Source of the DNA: Chryseobacterium sp. POL2 | GTDB lineage: Bacteria > Bacteroidota > Bacteroidia > Flavobacteriales > Weeksellaceae | Reading direction: 5' to 3' | DNA length: 64,000 nt | NCBI RefSeq assembly: GCF_011058315.1 | Contig: NZ_CP049298.1 | Span: 1,550,001-1,614,000 of the forward strand | Shown here: positions 24,980 to 33,992 of the stretch, piece after piece | Layout of the letters: the number at the start of each line of letters is the position of its first letter | How positions within the stretch are numbered: position 1 is the stretch's first letter | The notes under the pieces: generated by a model | The model's input: only the letters and a program-made list of their open reading frames with translations | The model's database searches: none | What the model was told of the DNA's origin: nothing | Made by a program: the position numbers and the translations under genes

Positions 24980-25711
24980 ATGAAAAAAATATTATTCGGT
25001 TTTGCAGTGTTAGCACTTGCATTACAAAGTTGTAAGAAAGACAATGATGCGGAAGAAGTTTATACCGAACCAACGATAGAACTGCAAAATGAGCATGACG
25101 ATATAGCAATATCTAAATTTTTAGACACTAATTATTTTGATACACAAGGAAACATCAAAGCTTTTAGTGATAAAGATGATAGCGATGATGACAAACCAAA
25201 GCTATCTAGCTATGAAAAAGAAACTTTAGCTAACGGCACCATTATTATTAAAAGACCTGGCGCACAACCTACAGAAGGAAAAACGATCGCACCAACCGAC
25301 AGTCTAAGAATCATGAGTACAACAACTGCTTATTGGGCGACTGATGAAGAGAGCGAAGTTAAATTCCGCTATGGTTATGTATTTTCTAATGACATCTACG
25401 GAAGCGGCAATCCACAAGTTGACCCGCCTTACTATTATGTGACAGAAAAATTCATGGCCGATAATAAGAATACAAACCGTAATTATTATCAAATGGAAGG
25501 TTTCCAAGAAGCTTTGCAACATTTTAAATCTTGGGAAATAGAGGATTCTGTTACGCCAAACTTACAAGGTGTAATCATTGTACCTTCTAGAGCAGCTTTT
25601 GCCAGAGATGATTATTACCATGCTCCATCTTATCCTACATATTCTTTACGAAACAGAACTTTCGTATTTAACTTCCAAGTTTACAAAAGCATTACCAGAC
25701 CAAAGCCTTAA
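24980..25711 (+). CDS. Lipoprotein with a divergent FKBP-like C-terminal domain
   Basis: The 243 residues start with a lipoprotein signal (LALQSC, Cys18) followed by KKDND, so the lipoprotein may be exported to the surface. An acidic linker (KDDSDDDKPK) leads to a C-terminal half that resembles FKBP-type peptidyl-prolyl isomerases: GFQEALQHFKSW, then GVIIVPSRAAFARDD (compare the iPsxlAYG motif), then SLRNRTFVFNFQV. The resemblance is faint, and several active-site aromatics are not evident. It may be a non-catalytic FKBP-like fold. The gene is a single unit with its own terminator. Confidence 0.65.
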   Translation: MKKILFGFAVLALALQSCKKDNDAEEVYTEPTIELQNEHDDIAISKFLDTNYFDTQGNIKAFSDKDDSDDDKPKLSSYEKETLANGTIIIKRPGAQPTEGKTIAPTDSLRIMSTTTAYWATDEESEVKFRYGYVFSNDIYGSGNPQVDPPYYYVTEKFMADNKNTNRNYYQMEGFQEALQHFKSWEIEDSVTPNLQGVIIVPSRAAFARDDYYHAPSYPTYSLRNRTFVFNFQVYKSITRPKP

Positions 25712-25728
25712 TTTTTGGTTTCAAAATA

Positions 25729-25763
25729 TAAAAAAAGAGAATCGTATTGATTCTCTTTTTTGT
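25729..25763 (+). terminator. Terminator of the FKBP-like lipoprotein gene
   Basis: Arms aaagagaatc and gattctcttt with a 5-base loop within 25733-25760, flanked by A and T runs. It may also serve the converging mtaB gene. Confidence 0.8.
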
Positions 25764-25783
25764 TTCTAGAAGTTTAAATATCA

Positions 25784-27139
25784 TTAAATCTTAGCTAAAA
25801 AATCTTCAAAAACCGACTCAACAAACACGACGCCGTCCTCATCTATTTTATTAAGTTTTAGTAATTCTATTTGATTAACCGACTGCGCGTCAAAAACCTT
25901 TTTCACACGAACATAATTCTCTGTAAATCCGTACATGTAACCATTCTTGTCTTCATGCTCCCAAAGTACAGGCAAAGTTTTACCTAACTGGGTTTGGTAA
26001 AAAGCCATTTTCTTTTTCTCAGAAAGAATTCTCAACATTTTGTTACGCTTTTTTCGTTCTTGGATTGGCACAACGCCTTCCATATCAGCCGCCTCGGTAT
26101 TTTCTCTTTCAGAATACGTAAAAACATGCAAATACGAAATGGGTAAAGAGTTAATGTAATTATAAGTTTCCATAAAAAGTTCTTCCGTTTCTCCAGGAAA
26201 ACCAACAATAACGTCGACACCAATTGCTGCATCTGGCATAACGTCACGAATTTTTGATACCCGATCCGAGTAAATTTTGGTAAGGTAACGGCGCTTCATC
26301 AGCTTCAAAAGATCATCGCTTCCACTCTGCAACGGAATATGAAAATGCGGCACAAAACTTTGGCTTTTTGAGACTAAATCTATGCTTTCGTCTTTTAAAA
26401 GATTGGGTTCAATTGAAGAAATACGAATTCTTTCGATACCGTCAACTTTGTCCAATTCTGAAATTAAATCCAGAAAAGTATGTTCATGCTTTTTGTTTCC
26501 AAACTCTCCTTTTCCGTAATCACCAATATTGACACCCGTCAACACAATTTCTTTAATATCTTTAGCAGCAATTTCTTGTGCGTTTTTCACAACATTATCG
26601 ATGGTATCACTTCTCGAAATCCCTCTAGCTAACGGAATTGTGCAATAGGTACATTTGTAATCGCAACCATCCTGAACTTTAAGAAAAGCACGTGTGCGGT
26701 CGCCAATCGAATAAGAACCTATAAAAAAATCGGCTTCATCAATTTCACAAGAATGTATTTCTGCCGAGCTTTCTGATTTTTCTAAATCGCTGAGATAACT
26801 TAAAATATTGAATTTTTCTTTGGCACCAAGCACCAAATCCACACCTTCAATATCTGAGATTTCTTCAGGTTTTAACTGCGCATAACATCCAATAATAGCC
26901 ACTAGACCTTCTGGATTAGCTTTCATTGCACGCTTCACATGAAATTTGCATTCTTTGTCAGCATTATCAGTAACCGAGCATGTATTGATAATATAAACCT
27001 TTGCAGGTTGGTCAAAGTCCACCTTTTCGTAACCTGCATCCACCAGTTGGCGCGCAATAGTTGATGTTTCTGCAAAATTAAGCTTACAACCTAAAGTATG
27101 GAAAGCCACCGTGTTAGGCTGTTGTTGTCGTTCTGTCAT
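25784..27139 (-). CDS. mtaB: tRNA (N6-threonylcarbamoyladenosine(37)-C2)-methylthiotransferase MtaB
   Basis: A radical-SAM enzyme that adds a methylthio group to t6A37 of tRNAs reading ANN codons. The 451 residues have an N-terminal MTTase domain (FHTLGCKLNFAET, INTCSVTDNAD, IIGCYAQ, giving three cluster cysteines). The radical-SAM motif CDYKCTYC is followed by TIPLARG. A C-terminal TRAM-like segment ends the protein. The length and cysteine pattern fit MtaB rather than MiaB. A promoter is seen directly upstream. Confidence 0.93.
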   Translation of the reverse strand: MTERQQQPNTVAFHTLGCKLNFAETSTIARQLVDAGYEKVDFDQPAKVYIINTCSVTDNADKECKFHVKRAMKANPEGLVAIIGCYAQLKPEEISDIEGVDLVLGAKEKFNILSYLSDLEKSESSAEIHSCEIDEADFFIGSYSIGDRTRAFLKVQDGCDYKCTYCTIPLARGISRSDTIDNVVKNAQEIAAKDIKEIVLTGVNIGDYGKGEFGNKKHEHTFLDLISELDKVDGIERIRISSIEPNLLKDESIDLVSKSQSFVPHFHIPLQSGSDDLLKLMKRRYLTKIYSDRVSKIRDVMPDAAIGVDVIVGFPGETEELFMETYNYINSLPISYLHVFTYSERENTEAADMEGVVPIQERKKRNKMLRILSEKKKMAFYQTQLGKTLPVLWEHEDKNGYMYGFTENYVRVKKVFDAQSVNQIELLKLNKIDEDGVVFVESVFEDFLAKI

Positions 27140-27146
27140 AAGGTTG

Positions 27147-27177
27147 CAAAATTACTAATAAAATCCAATAATCTCAA
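27147..27177 (-). promoter_or_regulatory. Promoter of mtaB
   Basis: On the minus strand TAATTTTG (plus 27147-27154) with TTG (plus 27175-27177) 20 bases upstream. Confidence 0.55.
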
Positions 27178-27192
27178 AATGAGTTTAAACAC

Positions 27193-27231
27193 AAAAAAGC
27201 CAATTAAATTGACTTTTTAGTTGGCTTTTTA
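27193..27231 (-). terminator. Terminator overlapping the end of the small DUF6496-like gene
   Basis: The arms aaaaaagccaa (27193-27203) and ttggcttttt (27221-27230) pair. The 5' arm on the minus strand lies inside the last codons of the gene at 27204-27416, and the stop codon lies in the loop side of the hairpin. Confidence 0.75.
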
Positions 27232-27416
27232 TTTTCAATAGGTTCTTTTGGGACTTTCAAAGCTTTTTCTCTAGCTTCAGAAATCCCAATGGCAACCGCT
27301 TGTTTTCTATCGGTCACTTTTTTACCCGAACTGGTTTTAAGCTCACCTTCTTTATACTCATGCATTACTTCTGCAATCTTTTCCTGTGCTTTTTTAGAAT
27401 ATTTTTTTGTTGTCAT
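27204..27416 (-). CDS. Small basic protein, DUF6496-like
   Basis: A 70-residue Lys-rich protein (begins MTTKKYSKKAQEKIAEVMHE, with GELKTSSGKKVTDRKQAVAIGISEAREKA in the middle). It resembles short, predicted DNA- or nucleoid-associated proteins annotated as DUF6496 that are common in soil and plant bacteria. The function is unknown. The stop of the upstream 161-residue gene lies 4 bases before its start, so the two form a probable operon. Confidence 0.7.
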   Translation of the reverse strand: MTTKKYSKKAQEKIAEVMHEYKEGELKTSSGKKVTDRKQAVAIGISEAREKALKVPKEPIENKKPTKKSI

Positions 27417-27420
27417 TATT

Positions 27421-27906
27421 TTATGATTTTGGAATTAAAACACCAAGTTCATAAACTTTGGTATGCATCAAATAGCGGACACGCTCGCGCGAGGTTACAC
27501 TCTGGATTTCTCCTTTTTTGTCAACCACAAAAACACCGTCTTCAGAAATTAAAGCGTCAGAATCTGACATTAATTCTTCTTCGATGCTTTTCTCTTTAAT
27601 CTCAGCAGTGCGTTCTATATATTGCGCAACAAGACTTTTAAACAAAGGATTTCCAGAATGGATAATATCATAATCCAAGCTAGACTTTGCCATAAAATAT
27701 TTTTTTTTTGCAATTAGCCCCGCTGCATCATCGAACACTGGATTATCATTACCATCCAAAAAACCGACTTCTGTTAATGTACCATGATTATCTCTTGCAA
27801 ATTGTTCAGCTTCTTCAAAAGAATTAAACATGGTATAAAGCACATCGTTTTTAAATTGAAATTTTGTCAAACGACTTCTGATATCTGTATTTTTCATAGT
27901 AAACAA
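27421..27906 (-). CDS. Hypothetical protein, 161 aa
   Basis: I do not recognise this family. It is soluble with no signal peptide, of mixed alpha/beta character, starting MFTMKNTD; the Met at residue 4 (27897) is an alternative start. Notable stretches are FNSFEEAEQFARDNHG, GLIAKKKYFMAKSSLDYD and GVFVVDKKGEIQSVTSRERVRYLMHTK. It is followed 4 bases later by the small DUF6496-like gene, so the two are probably made together. Confidence 0.6.
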   Translation of the reverse strand: MFTMKNTDIRSRLTKFQFKNDVLYTMFNSFEEAEQFARDNHGTLTEVGFLDGNDNPVFDDAAGLIAKKKYFMAKSSLDYDIIHSGNPLFKSLVAQYIERTAEIKEKSIEEELMSDSDALISEDGVFVVDKKGEIQSVTSRERVRYLMHTKVYELGVLIPKS

Positions 27907-28025
27907 TTTTTGATGTTATCGTATAAATACAAGAATGTTGCCAAGCAAGTCGCAATTCTACATTCAAATCGTTAAATTAAACACAAAAAATGTATCTTTA
28001 CGAAAGTTTATTCTAATAATTTATA

Positions 28026-30155
28026 ATGAAAAAAATAATTCTATCGAGTCTATTAATGGCTACATTTTACAATGTTAGTGCACAAAACATTACTTTAGAC
28101 AAAATATATTCCGGCCACTACCGCGGAAAAGGAATTTCCGGAATTTCCTCTTTAAAAAACGGTGAAAACTATGCAGTGATAGAGCAAGGAGGAATTGCAA
28201 AATATTCTTATAAATCCTTTCAAAAAGAGGGAAATATTGTGGATGGAAACTTTGAAAGCTACCAGTTTTCAGAAGATGAATCCAAAATTTTATTACTAAA
28301 GGAAAGTCAGCCCATTTACAGACATTCTTTTTTAGGAAAATTCGATATTAAAGATTTAAAATCCGGAAAAACAACAAGTTTAAACAATGGAGATTTCGTT
28401 CAAGAGCCTACATTTTCTCCAGATGCTACAAAAGTGGCTTTCATTTCAAACAATAACTTATTTTATCAGGATTTAAATTCAGGAAAAATCACTCAAATAA
28501 CCAGTGATGGGAAGAAAAATTCCATTATTAATGGTTTAGCCGATTGGGTGTATGAAGAAGAATTCGGACATGCCAAACAATATGAATGGACCAAAAATTC
28601 CGATGCCATTGTTTTTGTAAAATCCGATGAAACCGAAGTTCCAGAGATGTATATTCCTATTTATGGGAAAAATCTTTATCCTCAGGAAATGAGATTTAAA
28701 TATCCTAAAGCTGGAGAAAAAAACGCTATTGTTTCTGCAAATTTATACCGTTTAGATAATGCTAAAACAACAGCTTTAAATTTAAAATCTTTCAAAAATT
28801 ATTATATTCCAAATGTGTACAAAACAGCAAAAGCGGACGAAATTGTACTCATAACTTCTGAAAGAACTCAAAATGCTTCAGATATTTTAAAAGTAAATAC
28901 GAAAACCGGAAACGTACAAAAACTTTTCACAGAAACAGATCCTGCTTGGATAGAAACCGATAATGTAACCTTGGAATTCTTGGAGGATAATTCATTCTTA
29001 TGGGGATCTGAAAGAGATGGAAACCGTCATTTATATTGGTATGATGAAAGCGGAAAGCTAAAAAAACAGATTACGAAAGGAAATTGGGAGATAACAGATT
29101 ATTACGGTTTCAACCCAAAATCTAAGGAAGTTTATGTACAAACTACAGAAAAAGGAAGCATTAATAAAGTAATTTCAAAAATTAATATCGACAACGGGAA
29201 GTCTAAAATTATTTCTAATCTCGAAGGGAATAATTCTGGGAATTTCAGTAAAAATTATCAATATTTCATAGAAACTTCTTCTACAGCAGCAAAACCATAC
29301 ACTTATGTTTTAAAAAACAATGACGGAAAGCAGCTTAAAGAATTACAAAACAACAACGAACAGCTGCAAAAATTAAAAGCCGATAATTTTGTTGATAAAG
29401 AATTCATCACCATTCCGAATGAAGCAGGAGACCAAATGAACGCTTGGATAATTAAGCCTAAAAACTTCGATCCTTCTAAAAAATATCCGTTATTCATGTA
29501 TCAGTATTCTGGACCTGGCTCACAATCTGTTGCCAATTCTTGGGATAACGGAAATACCATTTGGTTTGAAATGTTGGTTCAAAAAGGATATATCGTAGCT
29601 TGTGTTGACGGAAGAGGAACTGGTTTTAAAGGTTCTAAATACAAAAAAGTAACCTATTTAAATTTAGGAAAATACGAAATTGAAGACCAAATAACTGCTG
29701 CAAAATGGTTTGGAAAACAATCTTATATCGACAAATCTAGAATCGGAATTTTCGGGTGGAGTTTTGGTGGCTATATGTCATCTTTGGCTTTAACAAAAGG
29801 GGCAGACACTTTTAAAATGGGAATTGCCGTTGCACCAGTAACCAACTGGAGATATTATGACACCGTTTACACAGAACGTTTCTTAAAAACACCTCAAGAA
29901 AATCCTGACGGATATGATAAAAATTCGCCAACAGAATATGCTCAATTATTAAAAGGCAAGTTTTTATTAATCCACGGAACAGCCGATGACAATGTACATT
30001 TCCAAAATTCTATGGAGTTTTCTGAAGCTTTAATTCAAAATAAAAAACAATTTGAATTCATGGCTTATCCAGACAAAAATCATGGTATTTACGGCGGACA
30101 AACCAGACCTCAACTCTACGAAAAAATGACGAATTTTATTTTAGAGAATCTTTAA
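28026..30155 (+). CDS. Dipeptidyl peptidase IV (S9 family)
   Basis: A secreted serine exopeptidase that removes X-Pro or X-Ala dipeptides from peptide N-termini. The 709 residues carry a signal peptide (ends VSAQ), an N-terminal beta-propeller with the Glu motif DWVYEEEFG that anchors the substrate N-terminus, and a C-terminal alpha/beta-hydrolase. The nucleophile is Ser579 in GWSFGGY, the Asp is in HGTADDNVHF (Asp654/655) and the His is His686 in KNHGIYGG. This is the standard DPP-IV layout. It is followed by four POT peptide importers, suggesting a supply of dipeptides for import. Confidence 0.95.
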   Translation: MKKIILSSLLMATFYNVSAQNITLDKIYSGHYRGKGISGISSLKNGENYAVIEQGGIAKYSYKSFQKEGNIVDGNFESYQFSEDESKILLLKESQPIYRHSFLGKFDIKDLKSGKTTSLNNGDFVQEPTFSPDATKVAFISNNNLFYQDLNSGKITQITSDGKKNSIINGLADWVYEEEFGHAKQYEWTKNSDAIVFVKSDETEVPEMYIPIYGKNLYPQEMRFKYPKAGEKNAIVSANLYRLDNAKTTALNLKSFKNYYIPNVYKTAKADEIVLITSERTQNASDILKVNTKTGNVQKLFTETDPAWIETDNVTLEFLEDNSFLWGSERDGNRHLYWYDESGKLKKQITKGNWEITDYYGFNPKSKEVYVQTTEKGSINKVISKINIDNGKSKIISNLEGNNSGNFSKNYQYFIETSSTAAKPYTYVLKNNDGKQLKELQNNNEQLQKLKADNFVDKEFITIPNEAGDQMNAWIIKPKNFDPSKKYPLFMYQYSGPGSQSVANSWDNGNTIWFEMLVQKGYIVACVDGRGTGFKGSKYKKVTYLNLGKYEIEDQITAAKWFGKQSYIDKSRIGIFGWSFGGYMSSLALTKGADTFKMGIAVAPVTNWRYYDTVYTERFLKTPQENPDGYDKNSPTEYAQLLKGKFLLIHGTADDNVHFQNSMEFSEALIQNKKQFEFMAYPDKNHGIYGGQTRPQLYEKMTNFILENL

Positions 30156-30167
30156 TTAATCCATACC

Positions 30168-30201
30168 AACATCTTTCTTATCCATGAAAGGTGTTTTTTT
30201 T
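30168..30201 (+). terminator. Terminator of the DPP-IV gene
   Basis: Arms aacatcttt (30168-30176) and aaaggtgtt (30187-30195) with one G-U pair, followed by a T run. Confidence 0.75.
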
Positions 30202-30284
30202 CAAAAAAAACTAGATGCATCAATATTATTTATTTTATCTATTGAAATAAAATATTATTTTTGGAAAATTCGAAAAATAAAAAT

Positions 30285-31943
30285 ATGAAATCAAAACATC
30301 CTAAAGGACTTCCCTATCTTTTTTTCACAGAAATGTGGGAAAGATTTGGTTATTATTTAATACTTGGAATTTTCGTTCTTTACCTTATAGAACCTCAAGG
30401 AATGGGCGGCGGTTTAGGAATTACCGACAAAAATGCGGATGATATTTTCGGGACTTATATCGCATTAACTTACTTAACCCCTTTTATTGGTGGATTTTTG
30501 GCGGATAGAGTTTTAGGATATATCAAATCTATTTACCTCGGTGGAATTTTAATGGCTGCAGGATATATTGGTTTGGGACTTTTCAAAGAGATGTCTTTGT
30601 TTTATGCTTCCTTAGCGTTAATAATTGTCGGAAACGGCTTTTTTAAACCTACTATTTCTACCCTTTTAGGAAATCTATATTCAGAGGAACCTTACAAAGC
30701 CAATAAAGATTCTGGTTACAATATTTTCTATATGGGAATTAATATTGGAGCATTCATTTGTAATATTATTGCTGCTTTTATGCGTAATAAATTCGGATGG
30801 GGAGAAGCCTTTATTACCGCTGGAGTGGGAATGCTTTTAGGTTTAGTTATTTTCAGTATCGGTTTAAAACATTACAAACACGCTGCAGAAATGAAACCTG
30901 TACAAGAAGGTGATACCAAACTTTCGCAGATTTTATTAAAAGTGTTTGTTCCTGCCATTATTGCCGGAGCTATTGGTTGGTTTATCCCAGGGAATTTAAT
31001 AGGAAGTGATTCTACAGACGCCTTTATTTTTGCGTGTATTCCGGTTATTTATTTCTATGTTTCTCTTTATTTTAAATCAAAACCAGAAGAAAAACCTTCT
31101 ATTGGAGCATTACTTTCCATATTTTTAATTTCTATGTTCTTTTGGGCAGTTTTCAAACAAAATGGAACAGCTTTAACAAGATGGGCAAATTATTATACAG
31201 ATAGAAGTGTTCCTGCTGCTGCAGAAAAACCTTTAGAAAAAATCTACATGGTGGAAGGAATTGATTATGCTGATTCTAAAGAGCCAATTCCTGTTTATGA
31301 CGATCAATTTAGAGCTAAAAAAGAAAATGGAGAACCGGTAAAAGCCATTGGCAAGAATGTATATTTTAATAATATTTCTCCTGAACAAAAATCTGAAATT
31401 GAAGCAAAACCAGATTCTAAAATATTCCTTTACAACACCGAGCTTTTCCAATCGATAAATCCTTTTTGGGTAATTGTTCTTACCCCAATAATTGTAGGAG
31501 CTTGGATGTTTTTAAGAAAAAGAGGAAAAGAACCTAGCACTCCATCAAAAATTGTTTTGGGACTTTTTATTTCTGCACTTTCTTGTTTAGTAATGGTTTG
31601 GGCGGTTCAAGCAGGCGACAACGGAAGTATGAAGGTTTCGCCATGGTGGTTGGTAGCGAGTTATGGTGTAATTACAGTGGGCGAACTTTGCCTTTCACCA
31701 ATGGGATTATCTTTCGTGTCTAAACTTTCGCCAGCAAGAATTACAGCTTTAATGATGGGTGGATTTTTCTTAGCCAACTCTGTTGGGAACAAGCTTTCAG
31801 GGATTTTAGCAAGTACTTGGTACAGTTACGAAAACAAGGCCAATTACTTCTTGGTTAATTTTGCATTATTGATTTTTGCAACGCTTTTAGGTCTTTCCAT
31901 GCTGAAAAGATTGAATAAAATCATGAAAGAAAAAGGACATTAA
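30285..31943 (+). CDS. POT-family peptide/proton symporter 1
   Basis: A major-facilitator transporter of the proton-dependent oligopeptide (POT/PTR2) family for di- and tripeptides. The family motif ExxERF is present as FTEMWERFGYY near the start. Further PTR2 features are GGFLADRVLGYIKSIYLGG and GNGFFKPTISTLLGNLY. An insertion of roughly 80 residues, rich in charged and Pro residues (YMVEGIDYADSKEPIPVYDD...), lies between helices about two thirds along and probably faces outside. I chose ATG 30285 over an upstream TTG (30261) because the protein then starts MKSKHPKG like its paralogues. It is the first of four tandem copies and has its own terminator. Confidence 0.92.
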   Translation: MKSKHPKGLPYLFFTEMWERFGYYLILGIFVLYLIEPQGMGGGLGITDKNADDIFGTYIALTYLTPFIGGFLADRVLGYIKSIYLGGILMAAGYIGLGLFKEMSLFYASLALIIVGNGFFKPTISTLLGNLYSEEPYKANKDSGYNIFYMGINIGAFICNIIAAFMRNKFGWGEAFITAGVGMLLGLVIFSIGLKHYKHAAEMKPVQEGDTKLSQILLKVFVPAIIAGAIGWFIPGNLIGSDSTDAFIFACIPVIYFYVSLYFKSKPEEKPSIGALLSIFLISMFFWAVFKQNGTALTRWANYYTDRSVPAAAEKPLEKIYMVEGIDYADSKEPIPVYDDQFRAKKENGEPVKAIGKNVYFNNISPEQKSEIEAKPDSKIFLYNTELFQSINPFWVIVLTPIIVGAWMFLRKRGKEPSTPSKIVLGLFISALSCLVMVWAVQAGDNGSMKVSPWWLVASYGVITVGELCLSPMGLSFVSKLSPARITALMMGGFFLANSVGNKLSGILASTWYSYENKANYFLVNFALLIFATLLGLSMLKRLNKIMKEKGH

Positions 31944-31965
31944 TTTTAATTCCCTTTTATAAAAA

Positions 31966-32001
31966 TAAAACCTCTTCAATATTAAATTTGAAGGGGTTTT
32001 T
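31966..32001 (+). terminator. Terminator after POT 1
   Basis: 12-bp arms aaacctcttcaa (31968-31979) and ttgaaggggttt (31988-31999) with one G-U, then Ts. Confidence 0.85.
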
Positions 32002-32084
32002 AGTTTTAAACATCAAAATTTACCCCTCCAAATTGAATAATTTTGTTATCTTTCGGCTCCAAAAAAAATGTAAAATTTAAATTA

Positions 32085-33857
32085 ATGGCAACGGAAGCAA
32101 CGCAGAAAGATTTTTATAAATCCGAAATTTTAGGACAAAGATCAGGTCTATTTGTCCTTTTCTTCACAGAAATGTGGGAACGTTTTTCCTTCTACGGAAT
32201 GCGTGTACTTTTAATTCAGTTTTTAACAGCAGCAGTAATTGCAGGTGATCCAAAATCTGGCTGGGCATGGAGCGCAGAACAAGCAGGAGCTCTTTATGGA
32301 ACTTATGCCATGATGCTTTATTTAACTCCAATTTTTGGGGGAATTATCGCTGATAAATATATTGGTTCTAGAATGGCGGTAATTATTGGCGCCACAATTA
32401 TGACTATTGGACATGCTTCCATGGCGTTTGACACCCCTACCATGTTTTTTATTGGTTTGGCGTGTTTGGTAATAGGAACTGGATTTTTCAAACCTAATAT
32501 GCCTTCTATTTTAGGGGAAATGTACAAAGATCTACCCGAAAAGAAAGACGGTGCCTACACCATTTTCTATATGGGTGTAAACGCTGGAGCCTTCTTCGGA
32601 ATGATGCTTTGCGGATATATTGCAGAAACGCAAGGATGGCATTGGGGATTCGGGTTAGCTGGAATTTTCATGTTGTTGGGAACGCTGCAATTCGCTTTTG
32701 CAAAACCTTTAATGGGGAATTTAGGCGTATTGGATAAATCCAAAGAAGAGCCAGAAACTGTAGAAACCAAAGAAATAAAATCTACAGAAGACACCGACAA
32801 AAGAAATCCTTTTACGACGCTAGATTATATTCTAATCGGAATTGTTGGGGTAATTGGTTTATTGTACGCCTTCAACGATCCATTGTCTAAAAACGGAATT
32901 ATTGATATGTTCTCAAGTTTGGACACGCCTTTCCTACGTGGACAATATATCATGATTATTTTAGCTTTAATCATCTTTATTTATCTTATTGTTTCGCGTA
33001 TTCTTCGTTACGATAAAGTGGTTCGTGATAGAATGTTTGCCGTAGTTTTACTGGCATTCTTCCTTATTTTCTTCTTTATGAGTTTTGAACAAGGAGCCAC
33101 TTCTTTGGTTTTAGTAGCAAGAGATTATATTGATAGAAGTTTAACAGGTTCTAGCTTAACCATCTTCAATATGGTAAATACAGCATTTACAATAGTTCCT
33201 TTGGCTATTATTTCTTGGGTATTGGTGAAGTTAGCGGCTAACACCTGGAAGAGAATTGCATTATCTAATGTTATTCTTGTTCTTTGTTTTGTTCTTATTT
33301 GGGGAGCAGCCCTTTGGATGTTGAAAAATGAGTTTTCTAAAGAAGCTTCAGAAATTACGGTTTCTTGGTTCTCAACGCTTAACTCATTCTTTATTATCGC
33401 TTTAGCATCCACCGTTTCAAAACTTTGGGAATCTAAATACAATCCTTCTGCGGCCTTCAAATATGGTTTTGGACTTATTTTGGTAGCTATTGGTTTCTTA
33501 ATTTTAGGATTAGGATCAATGGGCATTTCAGAAGGGGTAAAAATCTCAATGATTTTCTTGGTGCTAACTTATTTATTCCACACTTTAGGAGAATTATTTA
33601 TTTCACCAGTAGGATTATCTTATGTTTCTAAACTGGTTCCCGCACGTATGTTGGCATTTATGTTTGGAATTTGGTATTTAGCCATCGCCATTGCACAAAA
33701 GTTAGCTGCCGTTTTGGGTGGACAAGTAGAAACAATCCAAGCCCAGTATTCATTAAGCCATTTCTTCTTTTTGTTCACAGCAATTCCAGTAGGAGCAGGT
33801 TTATTGGTAATGCTTTTGAATCCATTAATTAAAAAATTAATGCACGGAATTAAATAA
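32085..33857 (+). CDS. POT-family peptide/proton symporter 2
   Basis: Carries the POT motif FTEMWERFSFYGMRV, the GGIIADKYIGSRMAVIIG loop, GTGFFKPNMPSILGEMY, the FMSFEQGATSLV helix and the C-terminal LGELFISPVGLSYVSKL. About 590 residues with roughly twelve to fourteen membrane helices, the size usual for the bacterial subfamily with two extra helices. It should import di- and tripeptides with protons. ATG 32085 (MATEATQKD) is preferred over an upstream in-frame TTG at 32043, which would add a basic leader not seen in the paralogues. It is flanked by terminators on both sides, so it is transcribed alone. Confidence 0.92.
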   Translation: MATEATQKDFYKSEILGQRSGLFVLFFTEMWERFSFYGMRVLLIQFLTAAVIAGDPKSGWAWSAEQAGALYGTYAMMLYLTPIFGGIIADKYIGSRMAVIIGATIMTIGHASMAFDTPTMFFIGLACLVIGTGFFKPNMPSILGEMYKDLPEKKDGAYTIFYMGVNAGAFFGMMLCGYIAETQGWHWGFGLAGIFMLLGTLQFAFAKPLMGNLGVLDKSKEEPETVETKEIKSTEDTDKRNPFTTLDYILIGIVGVIGLLYAFNDPLSKNGIIDMFSSLDTPFLRGQYIMIILALIIFIYLIVSRILRYDKVVRDRMFAVVLLAFFLIFFFMSFEQGATSLVLVARDYIDRSLTGSSLTIFNMVNTAFTIVPLAIISWVLVKLAANTWKRIALSNVILVLCFVLIWGAALWMLKNEFSKEASEITVSWFSTLNSFFIIALASTVSKLWESKYNPSAAFKYGFGLILVAIGFLILGLGSMGISEGVKISMIFLVLTYLFHTLGELFISPVGLSYVSKLVPARMLAFMFGIWYLAIAIAQKLAAVLGGQVETIQAQYSLSHFFFLFTAIPVGAGLLVMLLNPLIKKLMHGIK

Positions 33858-33880
33858 TATTATTCGAGTTAATTATACAA

Positions 33881-33910
33881 AAGCTACATCTTAGGATGTG
33901 GCTTTTTTGC
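33881..33910 (+). terminator. Terminator after POT 2
   Basis: Arms aagctacatc (33881-33890) and gatgtggctt (33895-33904) with one G-U pair, followed by Ts. Confidence 0.85.
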
Positions 33911-33929
33911 TTTAATACAAGAAAAATAC

Positions 33930-33959
33930 TTGCGTGAACCTCAAAAAAAAGTATATTTG
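33930..33959 (+). promoter_or_regulatory. Promoter of POT 3
   Basis: TTG (33930-33932), a 19-base spacer and TATATTTG (33952-33959) form a complete Bacteroidetes promoter. It lies within the possible N-terminal extension of the POT 3 frame, which rules out the upstream GTG (33930) as start. Confidence 0.7.
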
Positions 33960-33992
33960 TTGTTTAACAAAAAATTAACATTAACAAAAAAT

